Shown: positions 21,044-33,785, counted from the first letter of the stretch. The stretch is 64,000 bases of DNA from Straminergon stramineum (GCA_963920665.1 OY987273.1:3722501-3786500); one strand, 5' to 3'. Notes: generated from the sequence alone by a model not told the origin. A program made the numbers and translations.

Positions 21044-24000
21044 TTAGTCCAATATGGTCCAATCTTGAAAATGATAAATGCTAGGTAAAATAACAAACAT
21101 GCAAGATATAGCCATGAAACACACAAATCCAATCATAATAGAAATCAACACACAATAGCATGACTCATGAGATATGTCAATCTCGTGAGTATAGGTCTCT
21201 ACAGACTCGGTCGCAAAATCAGAAGTCTTGGATGAGTTTGAAGACTTTGTACCCTCAGATGCAGACCCATCTATAAATTGCAAGACATTCAAAGTGTAAG
21301 TGTCTTTACGACGTTTTGGTTTAGAGCAACCAAAATCCGCAAAGGCCTTAGCCATTTGTTGAGCATAAACTGGAAGGTCGAAAGGCTTCTCCGGACTCAC
21401 GAGAACACTTTGTTTCTTCAGCTTTGCACTTGCTGACATCAATCCTCGATGACTGCAACCCAATATGATTCCATGTAAAAGTGTGACAATATGAAAATCA
21501 CCATATAAAGGCAGAATTTAGAAAGTGCCGACTTACTTACTGAATTTTCCCTTCCGAGTGAATTTCCAAGGTATGACAGGCAAATCGTTTGGATCTTGTG
21601 AAACCAAAGCAATTGCATGTGGTTGTGTCACTACCACGGCTAGAGTGGACTTTCTCATCGAGGTGAGGATGGCGTCGAAAATGTCCTTGTTCTCCTCCAA
21701 AGCCACAATGTGGTGGCCTGTTCCATGGCAAGCGGTAATCGATGCACTTGAAAGCAAGAGGAAAAAATTATTGTTTCGAAGACTTCCACCATAAGTAACG
21801 GTTTGGAATACAACTAATGAAATTTCAACCCTAACCTATGGATGCACTGCAATCTAACACCAAATCGCCTTCGACGATTGTAGCTTCCAATAGGATTTGG
21901 AAGAATCGTGGGTCTTTCTTGTGAGCACCCCGCCATGGCTTTCCATTGTTCATTGCCATGTCATCTGGATGGGTGTAGTTCATCAACATGTCGTCTCGTG
22001 CAATGTCTACACCAGCTTTCTTCATCGTTGGTGTGCGTCTGAATGAGAAATTGGACTCCCCTTTCACGCCTAAGTCCTTCACTACAAGTGTGATTCCAAA
22101 TTTTTGCGTCTGTAGTCATCCCAAAGAGGTATATAATCATGAGGAATGCAAGGAACATAATGCAATGTGAAGTGGTTGTGAATGCTGCAAAGGTCCAATG
22201 GAATTTACCGTTTTGGAATTGTCTATAGTCGAGGTCAAGTGCATGTGGTTCATGCCCATCCACTTCTTTTTCTTGACCATTTGATATGTCTGACACAATC
22301 CAACAATGTCGGACTTAGCTTTGGCACTCCACGAGTGAAACACTATGATGCATCCATGGTCTTGCAGGTGCTTCAAGGCAAAACTGAATGCGGATTTGAG
22401 AGCTTCATCTTCCAAATCTTCGTTCCATTCCGGCACCTCTCGTGGCGGAGAAGATATCCCCGGCACTAGCAAGTTTTCCGGGCAGTCAAAGAACACAACA
22501 TCCACCCCCGGCCTAGCGTTTGGCACACCATAGAACATGCGAGGCTTTCCCCCTAACAGCTGCCATTATAAAGAAGATCAAGAAACAGATGATGAGCATA
22601 CCCTATATTTACAATAATTCAAACATGGAAATGCATTTTCAATTTCAACTCTAAGAGCATTACCTTCTTGAGAAAGGCCAAGACCTCTTTGTAGCATGTC
22701 GGATTCTTGGACTCCATGTCATCCACAAGGTCTTCGATGGAGATGTTGAGGATTAAATCCTCAGACTTGGTTAAATCATCTTCACTAAGAACTATTGCCT
22801 ATGTGACATGAGTAATGACGTCTTCTGTGAGCTGTGATAGAGTGGCCTTCCTCTTGATTCCGCTCTAAGATTTGGCTTGCATCTCAAAGCCTTGATCCAC
22901 CGTGGAAGATGCTGGATTTTGGTTGTCCGCTTCGACCTTCTTCTTGCCTTTGGCCTTGGCCTTCTCTTCCTTCTCTTTTTCCTTTTCCTTCTCTTTCTCT
23001 GCCAACTTGGCCAGTCGCTCCGCTTGCCTCTTTTCCTTGGCGGTGAGAAGAACTTGGACTCGCACCTCCTTCTTTCTGTCATTTGCGTCCCTCTTCGCAA
23101 TGGCCTTCCTCCTCTGCCTGTCCGTCATGCCTGAGAACTCGTCCATGTCCAAATCGATGGCACCTTTGCCATCCAAAGATGCGCGGAGCTCCACCTCGGA
23201 TGGATGAGTGAATGCCAGTGCACAATCCAAATACCACGCTCCTCCACTCAGATGAGCCGTGGTGAATGTTCTCATTTGGCTCGGCGTGAACATGCAATCG
23301 GTGGAGCTTCGGTCGAGCCATGTGGACAAGAACGGAGGTAGTTCCTTCCGTTCGATTGCACCCTTTGCCTCTAGCTCATACTTGAAGTATCTATAGCACT
23401 AGAACTTACGATCATTAAGGTCAAGTGGACAGATGTAGATGCAAGTCAGAAGAGTGGGAGCACTTGGTCATCCACCGTAATGTAGTATGAAGATCCTTCA
23501 ACTATACAAATAATGAGAACATTTGAAAACCTTGGAAGAGAACCAATACGACCACAATATCTACATGGAGCCATCTTTTATAGTATATGGAGACATGGAA
23601 TGTCCTTAAATTGTAATGAACTACAATCATACCTGAAAAGAACCCTTCTAACTATCAAGTTTGACCCCTTGTGATTCATGAAGGAGTCCCCTTTCTTGAA
23701 GTAATTTTCCCCTTTGAAGTATGGTCCAAAACCTTGGTCCCAAATCTTCCTCCTCCATCCCTCCATGTATTCCTGTAATGTCTCTGGTTGTTGTGAGACA
23801 TTCATGTCTATTTTGATGTTGTCTTGTTTGACCACCCCCACGAAGTACTCCACTGCTGCATCTTCGATCTGGACAAATTATTTAGTGTGACTAACATAGT
23901 ATAAATGAAGGAGATGAAAGAGTCATGATCAATTACAATTACAGGTATTGGACAATATACATCATTCCATGGAATTCACTAACTTTAGATACAAATGTAC

Positions 24001-25586
24001 TTACCCCCACATACCAAACACACTTGTTTAAGAAAGGTCCGAGGTGTGTTTCAGAGACAGGCTTGGGAGGGAACTTCCTCGCTGCTCAAGATGGAAGTGA
24101 GGAGTTCCACCATTTCAGGAACTTCACTTTGTGGTTGGCCGTGGTGTTGTAGGTGGCTACCATCTGCAATTTCTCCAAGGTCATTTCTGGCACTTCGTTG
24201 GAGCTCCAATGCCTCTCCACCTGTGCCAACAAAAAGTAATGTTCTCATATGTTTAAACTCTAGTCCCAACTCCAAGAGAAAACAAACGCAACATAATTTT
24301 CCAAATTTGTGTACTCACCTCTTGAAGAAATCCAGCCCCATGAGCAGGATTGGCCACTGTCAACAACTTTATCATCTTGACATAGAGCTTCACGTTTTTG
24401 TCCTTTGTCCCTACCCTCATGGCGTGAGCGACCCCTTCCACGGAATTCTCATCAATTGGTGTGGTCTCGTGGTATCTTCTAAGGGCTGCATCTGCTGCCA
24501 AAGCAATTTCGTGTTGCCAAAATCCAAATACATTTGAAAAACTGAATGAAACAATAAATTCCAGAACTTAGAGGACCACAAAAAAGAAGCAGAATAGTTT
24601 CCTAATTCCAATCTCACCCTGAAGACAAATGAGGTGAACACCTCTGCTGGCATGGAGTACCAAGTCTTCCTTTGTGGTTGGGAGACACATCTCTTCCTCT
24701 TTGATGGTCGCAACATTTCATTGAACCTCTCCATCGGGAGAAGGCCGTACTTCTGAACTCGATACAGGGTATGTACCAAGTTTGTCTTCACATGTGAATC
24801 CTCTGTCGATCTGCACGATTTTGAACGGACCATGTTTTTAGAACTCCATCAAAAAATGACACGACAATACGCCCCCCTTGCAACATTCATTTCAAAATCC
24901 AAATGTGAAGCATGTACTCACTTGTTGATGTTGTGCATAACCTGCATGACAAGCTCTATCTTCCCTTTCATGTCCAATAGTATGCAGTCCACTACATAAT
25001 GCCAATCAGGATTCGTGGAATACATCCTTGAGATGACGTTCATCCAAGCCAGGCGTCGATGGTTTCCATCGCAAACGAAGAACTTCATATTCTTGAGAAA
25101 CTTCAACATCGGCTCGGAATCCACATACTCCTCGAAGGTGTCATTCTTCTACTTCCAGATAGGATCCCAGTCGTCCATCTCTTGCGTCGTGAACACTGCA
25201 CTCTCGTCGGCCTCATTCGTAGTGGATACGTAGAAGACAACTGCCCCATCTCGGTAGCCACAAGCAAATTCTCGCTCCAGCAGCTGTATGTCACACGAGA
25301 GCGTGGGACGTACCATTGGCATAGCGACAAGCCGGCAAAGAGGTATTGGGAGTCGAAATGTTTTCTCTGGCTTCATTCTTAGAGCATTGATAGTTGAAAC
25401 GGAGTCTACCTTTTGCAGCCGGCGTAGGTCATCTTCTAACAACTCCTTCTCGTCCTCATCAACCACGTCCTCCTCCATAAATTGTCCTTCCTCCTCCATG
25501 CCGATTTCAGGTTGCATGGTGTCATCAGTCCCTGGAGTCTCTAGTAATGTGTCCTCCTGTGTTTGATTGATAGGTGACACATCCAT
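21044..25586 (-). pseudogene. ParB-like / beta-class DNA amino-methyltransferase fusion, ~10 exons
   Basis: Exons inferred from splice sites and frame: 25586-24922, 24810-24618, about 24541-24319, 24220-24005, 23868-23633, 23390-22664, 22559-22209, 22109-21836, 21746-21541 and about 21454-21044. The N-terminus is acidic. A ParB/sulfiredoxin-like domain follows, with LLEREFACGYRDG and FFVCDGNHRRLAW. The middle includes a Lys/Glu-rich charged helix (22930-23060). The methyltransferase part has DVVFFDCPENLL at the motif IV position, GCIIVFHSW, GKPWRGAHKK (motif X-like) and GDLVLDCSASIG followed by GHHIVALEEN (motif I). That order, catalytic before AdoMet-binding, is the beta class. ParB-methyltransferase fusions are known in bacteria and phages. 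In-frame stops are TAG 25149, TGA about 24075, TAG 22865 and TAG 22799, and the 21836/21746 junction is off by one base. DPPY reads DCPE, so activity is doubtful. Confidence 0.7.
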
Positions 25587-25806
25587 CTGTAAAGCCAATT
25601 CAAGAAGAGAACGAAGAACGTTTAAATGCGAGAATGAAAAGAAGAACACAAAGTGTGTGTGAAAACCAAAAAAATTTCACTTTATTGAAACCAAAGGTCG
25701 AACAACACTTACAATGCAAGATATGAAACATGTTCATTACCAAAAGCACACTATAGCCTCCACATTAGATAGAGAATATATCTAAGTACACGAGAATGAG
25801 TTACAC

Positions 25807-28365
25807 TCAATCATCTATAATCTCAACATCACTCTCTGAGTCAAAGTTGAGAAGAATGATCACATCACCAAACCAATCCACACCTTCACTACCATCACAC
25901 TAACAGAAGTCCTCAAACTCTGGACTGATAATTGAAAGGGAAATTTGTTGTTCCGAACTATACTCGGTCTCTGAGCTTTTAGAAGAGAACTCAGGCCTTT
26001 TTCTTTTATGAGTGTAGCCTGCAATGAGGTGGCCTAGCCAATTGGTGTTCCAGCTAAGCTTTGAGAGCGCCAAGGTGTTAGAAGCTGGTCTAGTGGACTC
26101 CCTTTCACCCTCAAGTCTTACCAGGTCTTGTTCATCCTCTTCCTCGTCCAGCGAGTCGCTTGACACTTCCTTTTCCTCACCTATGGAACTCTTTGGTTCT
26201 AGGAGACCAGAAACCTCTTGGGCTTGTTCAGGTGAAATTAGATCATTGGATGATGGTGTAATACTTAGGAGTTTGCTTCCTTCCATCTGTACAAAGCAGA
26301 AGATGAAATCGATGTGACAAGCAGTCAAGAGGGATAAACAATAATTTAAAAACCACACTCCCATAAAAAATAATCTCCAAGAACACCAAAAGTACCAACT
26401 AGACATCTTATAACATTGTCTATGGACAAATAAACTACTAATAAATACAACCAAAACTCCGGATCCAAAAGCAGTTTCCCATCGCAGGGGACACGGCCGT
26501 CACGAGGAGGGCGTGCTAGGCATCACACACACGGGCAAATATAAAAAAAAGTGATCACTCTCTTGGTGAGGTCTCATTTTCGGGGGTACTTTGGGCATCC
26601 AACTAGACCCCAGTCGGGTCCAACTGATGCCTGAAGGCTTTCTCCAGCTACCTCTGAAAATGGGACACCCATTGCGACTCCCCATGCCCATAGCCAAGTA
26701 CGATAGTCACGCTCCAGGTCTTGGGGACATCCCGCCCCATGACGCGACCGGTGAGCAGGCCTCACTGAGGATTCAAAAAACAAAAGGTCACGCCCAAGCG
26801 GGCAGCCTCGACCTGCGGTTTCCCATCATAGGGGACACGGCCGTCATGAGGAGGGCGCGCTAGGCATCATGCACACGGGCAAATATAAAAAAAAATCCTG
26901 ACTCTCAGTTTGGGGGTGGATTATGAAGTTGAGTGAGGGGTATGTGGAATACCTCATGGGCGAGTTTCTTTTGTGGTGTCTGTGATGGGTACTCCTCTTC
27001 TGTTTCTTCGTCTCCTTCACGAGCTTGACTGCGTGTCCGCCGCATCCTGTTGGCTAGCTCCTCGCAGTGGACAATGGACATTAGATTTCTAGTCAAGTGC
27101 ATGAGAAATATGTGGAATCATGCGGTAGTGCACGAGAGTCCCACTGAGAGAAATGCAAGGAAGAACCATAGTATACGTTAGTATTCATTCCAATGGTGTC
27201 TCCAATGAACAGGGCTTGGTGCTGCTCCTTCAGTTCACCGAATCCCGAAGGACGAGGTCGAAGAGGAGATGCTTCCCCCAAATACTATCAGAATTCGGCC
27301 CGGCGGGGTTACAGAGAGGATGGAGCGTGATTTAGAAAGTTTATCACTTCCTCGATGTCGTTGTTGAGTTCGGTGGGCCAGGGTGGAGAGTTCGATGGGC
27401 CAGGGTGGAGTGACCCCACGGCAGTCCCTAGTCTTCAAGCCAGGTTCGTTTTTTCTTATTCTTTACATATGATCAAATTCGCAGATGTTGATTTCATACT
27501 TTCAATTGGATGCCTGAATTTAGCTAGGCAAGGAAGACAAGTTAAACTAATGAAGCACTACAAAGGGGGGCTTCTTTTTAACATGCACCCTTGGACTGAC
27601 CTGTAGAGGACAAGCGAGCGGGTCAATCCACCACAAACATCTCAAAGGTAGGGAAGACCTAGGAATTCTCAAAACAGTCGTCGGCCTCGCATTCACTTAG
27701 TGTGCCACACTATATCCAGGACATAGCTATCCAGAAGATGACCTGACTAATTCAGTATTCTAAAGCTCGTGAAGATGGAATTCAAACTACGAGAGTCCTG
27801 CATATGCTCGAATGATGGAAGATCTTATTAGCACCTCCAAAATGCTTAAATCCTTACGAAGTGATCATGAAAGGAACCCTAAACCCCGACAAACTGCTGG
27901 ACGTGACTTGGAAATGCCCAAACTTAGAAATGTAGTAATGAATGGGAAAGGATTCCCACAAAAGTAATATGAGCGATGGATGCTTACATTGTCAACAATT
28001 GTGAGGTTGTCGACAGCTTGATTTTGAGTGCTCCTTGGACCACGTGACACCTGTCAAACTATTGCCATGTTATGCGCTCCAACATCCTCCTCCACAGCAC
28101 CACTAACTTCTCCAAATCTCAGTATTCTGCAAAGATCACCTGGTGTTGAGTGGCTAGTTTTCGACAATACTTTTTTGGCACGAGTCATCCTTGACCTTCT
28201 AAGTGTTTTGGAAGATGAAAAAAATAAGGAACTACGCTTTCTCTTCTTTATTGTCTGTTTCACTACGATAAGTGAGGTGCTATTGTCATCTGGGTGCATG
28301 AGGGGATGCAAGATCAAGTGGAACAACTGAATCTCTTCTCCAAATGCGAAACTACCAAAAGACAC
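25807..28365 (-). pseudogene. Unrecognised multi-exon acidic nuclear-type protein
   Basis: The last exon (26286-25807) starts right after a TTTGTACAG acceptor. It is Ser/Glu-rich (EEEDEQDLVRLEGE), has a basic HKRKRPEF patch, an in-frame TAG at 25900 and a natural-looking end SESDVEIIDD. Candidate upstream exons by splice sites and composition are about 27140-26953 (ending KKLAHE before GTATTC), about 27296-27170 (with FGELKEQHQALFIGDTIG) and 28365-27991 (with TLRRSRMTRAKKVLSK, one in-frame stop). Exon linkage is inference. No family recognised. It sits between the methyltransferase gene and the MULE transposase, on the same strand as the methyltransferase. Confidence 0.4.
26471..26896. repeat. 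81-bp direct repeats flanking a ~265-bp segment
   Basis: GGGGACACGGCCGTCAYGAG ... CACACGGGCAAATATAAAAA occurs at 26471-26551 and 26816-26896, both ending in an A-rich run. It lies in an intron-like position of the reverse-strand gene. Confidence 0.65.
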
Positions 28366-28559
28366 AAGAATGGCTACAAGATGCCAAGGTACTCATTACT
28401 TCTATGATGGCCAACATCCGTAAAAATGCAAGTGAAAACGGCCACTGAAAAATTAAAATGATACACGTATACTTTGAATTTCAAAACATTGTACCCTGCC
28501 ACCTAATTTAATGTGTCGTCCGAACAGATTGGATACCATACAAGGCAATCATAGCCTCT

Positions 28560-29048
28560 TCATGTAGGCGGGTTGTTGGGAGTCGCCAACTCTAAATCCT
28601 CACACACTTCAGAGAATTTATGACAACCGCGTACATCAAAATTGGCAACCATGCCATTTGGAATTACCATGAAGGCGCCGTCCCTATTTTGAAGGTACTC
28701 ATGCTAAATCCAATTTCTTGATGATGTTGCGTTCATCAATTCAGCCTCCAAACAAATGAGGAATGCATCATTACTCCTAAAATCGCACATTCCATCCAAA
28801 CTAATGCTACTAAAATCCCGTCGACAATGGCGCATGTATGCCATTATTGAAATTCTAGGAGGACACCAGGGAAGTAGCCGTACGTGGTGGTGCATACACT
28901 GTTTTTCTAAATGTAAGTCCACAATGAACGTCACATTCATATTTTGCCACCACCCTCTCTCATAGCTGGACACCGAACTTGACATTATAAAATAGTGTCT
29001 TCTAGGTTCATTTTTTACCGTAAAACCCACCACTTCGACCATTTCCAT
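28560..29048 (-). pseudogene. Unrecognised 162-residue protein, divergent from the transposase
   Basis: One frame from ATG 29048 to TGA 28560 with a single internal TAG at 28704. Features include ERGWWQNMNVTFIVDLHLEK, MCDFRSNDAFLICLEAEL and DGAFMVIPNGMVANFDVRG. I do not recognise a family. Its start is 35 bases from the transposase start on the other strand, so a shared bidirectional promoter is plausible. Confidence 0.5.
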
Positions 29049-29083
29049 TCAATCCCTATTTCCACTACGCGCATTGTATTCTC

Positions 29084-32000
29084 ATGGCCTGCATACGAGT
29101 AGACGATCATGAGGTTCCCCTAGTGTTTCCTGTAGACAGCGGAGGATGTGCTAGGGTCATGAGTCATTTGCTACACGTTCGTTTCAAGTTTGTAGAGTCT
29201 TCCATCTATGTCGAAGAAGAGAGGAAGTCGGAATTAGGTGAGTTGCAGGAATCCATCCCTGTATTAAAACTCTTAGAAGATGAAGGGCATTGTTGGTACC
29301 TCTCTTCTGGAAACTATAGGGCGTATGGATTTCCTCTATCCATACATGCTGCGTCTACGGAGATTCTTAGCCGCCAATCCAATGCATCGACAGTAGATAT
29401 GCTATATGTCACACAAACCATTTCACCTAGTTCTCCTTCAGAAGCTAGGATGGTCCCGCCCCAATCTACAATACTTTACACAGTGAAAGTAGAGAAACTA
29501 GATCCTATCATAGAAGTGTCGTCTGAATTGGAAGGAGAGTCTCCGGATTTAAGGCTACGCCACCAATCATGCTCTATCAAAATTCCATGGGAAGGACCAA
29601 CTCATGTCAACTTGGTCTCTAGTACCCCGTCCAATACTCTAACGTAGTCATTGTTCTCACGTCCTCCTTTGCACCCAAGTCCAATTGAGAGAGTGAGCAT
29701 CATAGAAAGCTTGAGGAGACTCGCCACCATGCATCGCTCGCGGAATGAATTGTCTACAACTGATTTGAATGCCATCAAGCATCACCACGTGGAATTCTTG
29801 CCTCCAACTTTTAATGGCGATGTCATCTTCGAGTTGCCCCTGTGTCGCTCCTCTTCATCTTCCTCAGCGGCCAAGAACTTAGAAAAAATGGACAAGCGGT
29901 ACGACGGACACCCGTGGTGCAAGTTGGTGACAACAAACATCAACAACTCTAACAATCTCAAATTCCGTAAGTCCTATTGTGCTGGGCATCTGTCTTGTCA
30001 AAATCCTGAGTGTGATTATTTGAAGAGGGCTGCGAAAGGGAACGAAACAGAGTGGAGTGGTTATACAATCTTCCCATTTGCTGTAGGGGCGAATCCGCCC
30101 AAAGACTCTACTCTAGTCTGCAAGGTGTGCAAAATGGCCCCTACATGCTTGAAAACATGTAATGCTAGGATATACTACTCCTATAGTGATAATCCGAATA
30201 AGAAGAGGGCTGCAATTCACTTCGGAGATCATGCTCACCCTGTTGCGAAAGGCATGTACAAAGATTCCACAGAGAAAATATGTGGACTCATTGCAAAGCA
30301 AGTGGCCAAAACACCAACGGCCACCAATTCCGCTATCGCGCTATCTACTAGCAAAGATTTCCTTACCAATTATCTATTTCACAAAGGAGAGGGGGAAAAA
30401 GAAATGTTGAAGGGGGAAGAACTAGAGGAGGTCATGGACCGATTCCAATATTTGAGTAGTCCCAATATTAGAAATCTTATCTCTTCTTTTCGCTCTAACA
30501 ATCGAGGAGGTGTCATTGACAACATCATGACTATGAAGAAAGAATCAAAGTTCGAATTCGTCCATGACAGCGTATTTCCCGGCCAAGGCAAAGAGAAGGT
30601 GTACATTTTCAAAATGCTCACCGAAGGAGCCGGAAGTGGTGTTGATCTAGTGAGGCGTATACAACCGGGAGGTGATCTTCAAAATGCGTGGATGATGTTT
30701 GACCACGTCAAGCGCGTGAAGGAGTGGACCATGATGGCTTGCCACGTGTATGATCCTCAGTACAAAAAGGTAATGACCATTTCAACTTGCGACATGCAAT
30801 CTGAAGATACTAAGATCCAAGTGATATTCTGGAGGTGCTTGAATGATGTCATGTCAAAAAATGGTGTTCACCATCCAAACTTCAAGGGATTCATGGCAGA
30901 CAGTGCAATGGCTAATTGGAAAGCGGTTCGCATCGTCTACGGTAGTGGTTCTGCCGAGGAGAAAATGGAGAACTGTGAAAGGACTTGTTTGTTGCATTGG
31001 ACTACTTCACTTCAAAAGCACACACAAAAACACATAAAGGAAGCATTCCAATAGCAACACAATACATTGTGCAAGCAGTACAAAGATTCCAAAACTACGG
31101 AAGAGGCAGAGACGCGGTATCTAGCGATTCGATCATGGTGGTTGTCATCTGGAGCTACCAATGAAGAATCACTTCATCACTTAGACCACTGGCTAGCATT
31201 CTGGCATTTTCGGTACCGTCAATGGGGAGGCTTCATGCAAATGGTAAGTATCTATTTGTATATAATTTTATATAATGATTTTGTTGCTTGTAAATTGTGT
31301 TCTATGATAGATTATATGTGTCACTATCGATAGAGGATTTGAGGAAGTCATCCACTTTTTTCAATTTCATAAAAATTTGAGGAACATGGAGTTGGGACCC
31401 CAAAATGGGAGTACCTCAACATTCAACCGGAACATCAGTCGGATCCGACTGATGTGTTCAAGGGGTGTACAAGTATCCCTTTTTGGAGTATTGTCCTCTA
31501 AAAAGAGTGATTTTTTGGCCCCACCTCTAGGAAGTGATCATGTATTATTGATAGTGAAGAATCCAATTCTTCAAGTGTTCTTTTCTACTGTAGTAATGCA
31601 TTCATTGTATAGTGGTGAAATGTCTTTGTATGTCCATCTTCAGTAGATTACACGCTTAGTCAACAAAAAAGTTCAAGCGTACTAAAAGACTTGAAATATG
31701 TCCCTGCAAGTACTAATTGAAGTGTTGTTGTAGATGGATTTAAAGGATTTGAGCTTGGAGGAAATGGCAGACATGCCTTCGTGCAATCTATCTAAAACAG
31801 TTCACAACAAGTAGCTTCAAATGTTCGGTAATCGAGGAAACAATTTGTTTGATGCCACTTGTGACGACAGTATCCGAGCTTGGATGCAAATGACAAACTA
31901 CCAGGCATACTTGAGAGGCCACACATCTGGGTCTGGTACATCAAAGGGGGAGTTGAAGTTGAGAGCTGCAAGACGAAGTGGAGATCCCAGGAAGATGGCT

Positions 32001-33134
32001 GAGGCCTTAAACACACTCCCTAGAGCCGTTGGGATTGGAACTTGAGTACCACATCTAGAAGGAGAAGAAATTTTTGGAAGCACAAAGAGGAAGTTGGACG
32101 TACCTCTTGGCGATGCTGGAGACTCACATCGACTAGATAAGGTTAATTTTTCTCAACCTCGTGTTCGAACGAGATCCACCGCAGCTTCTACACAGGTCAT
32201 GGAGAATTTTGAAAAACAACATGTCGTGAACCCTTCTCAACATGTCACTGTTGCATTTGAAAGCGATTGTGACACATCGAAATGGTACATAGCAAGAATC
32301 AACCACAAATCAAACACAAAATGTCAAGCCCAACAACGTGGGTCCAACATCAAGTGCACCACCAAAATTGCAAGGGGACGGAAGGGATCACCAACTCCCA
32401 CCTACCGCGGGAGGAAAGAAGATTACGGGAGTAAACGAGAAGTAGTGGCAGACTTCTGGTTTTGCTGGGATGACATACAAAGATGTGTGAAAGGTACAAA
32501 AAGGAAGTGGGTCATTGATTGGCCAGAGGTACTGGAAGTTTGGCCAGTTCTAACTGAGACCAATCTCAATCGAGAGGAGACCTTGCTCCTACAACATGTA
32601 GGCTTTCGTCTCCAAGAGCGTCCTATACTATCGCCACGTCACCTGTTCAACATGTCCAAGATTTTTGAAAGCGTTCTATATGACAATAAGCCACCTACGA
32701 ATGTGGATGCGTACCCAACAATTAGGAACAATCGAACCATTCGGCGAATTGCAAATGCACCATCTACTGAACAGAGAAACAAATGGGAAAGCGTTGGGAA
32801 TGTTAAAGGACAAATCCTCGGAGTCACATTACTTCCTTTTTCAAGCCTCGGTGTAATTGTGTCGTTGGAGACAGAGGTAGACCATAACAAAAATGTCTAC
32901 CAAATTACAGTGGGTATGTTTCCCGTGTGCACATGCCTTGATTTTGTGAACATGGTTGTCTCAGCTATTGGAGGTCGTCATCAATATGTGAATTGCAAGC
33001 ACTTATACTACTTATACCACTACTTTTGCAAGATGGACCTACATGATGACAAATTCATTCATACACCAAGTTATAGCTTCAACGAGTTGAAGCTACTTTT
33101 AGTTCGAGCAGGAATTATCATAGTTCCAGAGTAG
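29084..33134 (+). pseudogene. MULE transposase with GCM1/WRKY-like and SWIM zinc fingers
   Basis: Two exons in one frame, 29084-31243 and 31734-33134, are joined by a GTAAGT...GTTGTAG intron and total 1,187 codons. After a variable N-terminal part, a zinc-finger region (29900-30245) shows YCAGHLSCQNPECDY, VCKVCKMAPTC and the HFGDHAHP ending typical of WRKY-GCM1 fingers. The DDE core follows, with WMMFDHVKRV and FMADSAMANWKAVR carrying candidate catalytic Asp residues and HWLAFWHFRYRQW near the exon end. A SWIM finger (VCTCLDF ... VNCKHLYYL) lies near 32925-33010. Stops are TAG 29645, TAG 31052, TAG 31812 and TGA 32043. Such enzymes mobilise Mutator-like elements, fitting the 10-bp duplication. 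It is presumably the element's own transposase. Confidence 0.8.
31432..31455. repeat. 24-bp perfect palindrome in the transposase intron
   Basis: The arms are ACATCAGTCGGA and its exact reverse complement. A related but imperfect sequence (CAGTCGGGTCCAACTGATGCC) lies near 26612-26632. Confidence 0.7.
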
Positions 33135-33349
33135 GCTTGAACTCATTTATCGATGTACTTCACTTGGATTGTATTCATTCATATATATTATAATTGAAAT
33201 GATTTGGAGTGTATGGAATTGAAGATTTGAATGCATTCACGAAATAGAAAAGCATGTCTCATTGGTCAATTATTTTGTAGTTAGTTCATATAAATGATTG
33301 AAATATAGCACCGTAATCCCTATTTTTAGTAAGGCATATATGAATACAT

Positions 33350-33785
33350 AATTGGCTCTTCCCCCTTTGCTCTAGTGTTTTCCCATTTCTTTAACTTCCT
33401 CATAGTCTTTTTAATTCCATTGTTTTTCCCTTGATTTTCGCTTTTCATTCCAAGTTTTTTTCCATTATACATTCTTGGTGGTTTTCCTTTACTCCAAATT
33501 CTTCCTTCTACCATTATTTTCTTCTTTAACCCATTTTGTTCCCCAATTTTTTCCTTCTCCCATTTTTTTCTCTTTCCCCATTTTCCTCCTTTCCCCATTT
33601 GTTTTTTTCCTTCCTCATTTGTTTCTTCCCTTTCCCCTTTTGGTTTTCCTTGTACCCATTTGTTTTTTCCCTTTCCCATTTTTTTGTCACCACCCATTTT
33701 ATTTTATTTTCCCATTTTTTTCCTTTCACCATCTTCTTTTTCTTCCACCAATTTTTGGGGACAATTATACCAATTTCTTTAGAGG
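33350..33785. repeat. Strand-asymmetric T/C-rich low-complexity tract
   Basis: Repeats of TTTTCCCCATTTG-like words keep frames open on both strands, giving Phe/Pro-rich or Lys/Gly-rich products. These are not supported as genes. The tract lies 3' of the transposase inside the MULE. Confidence 0.65.
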
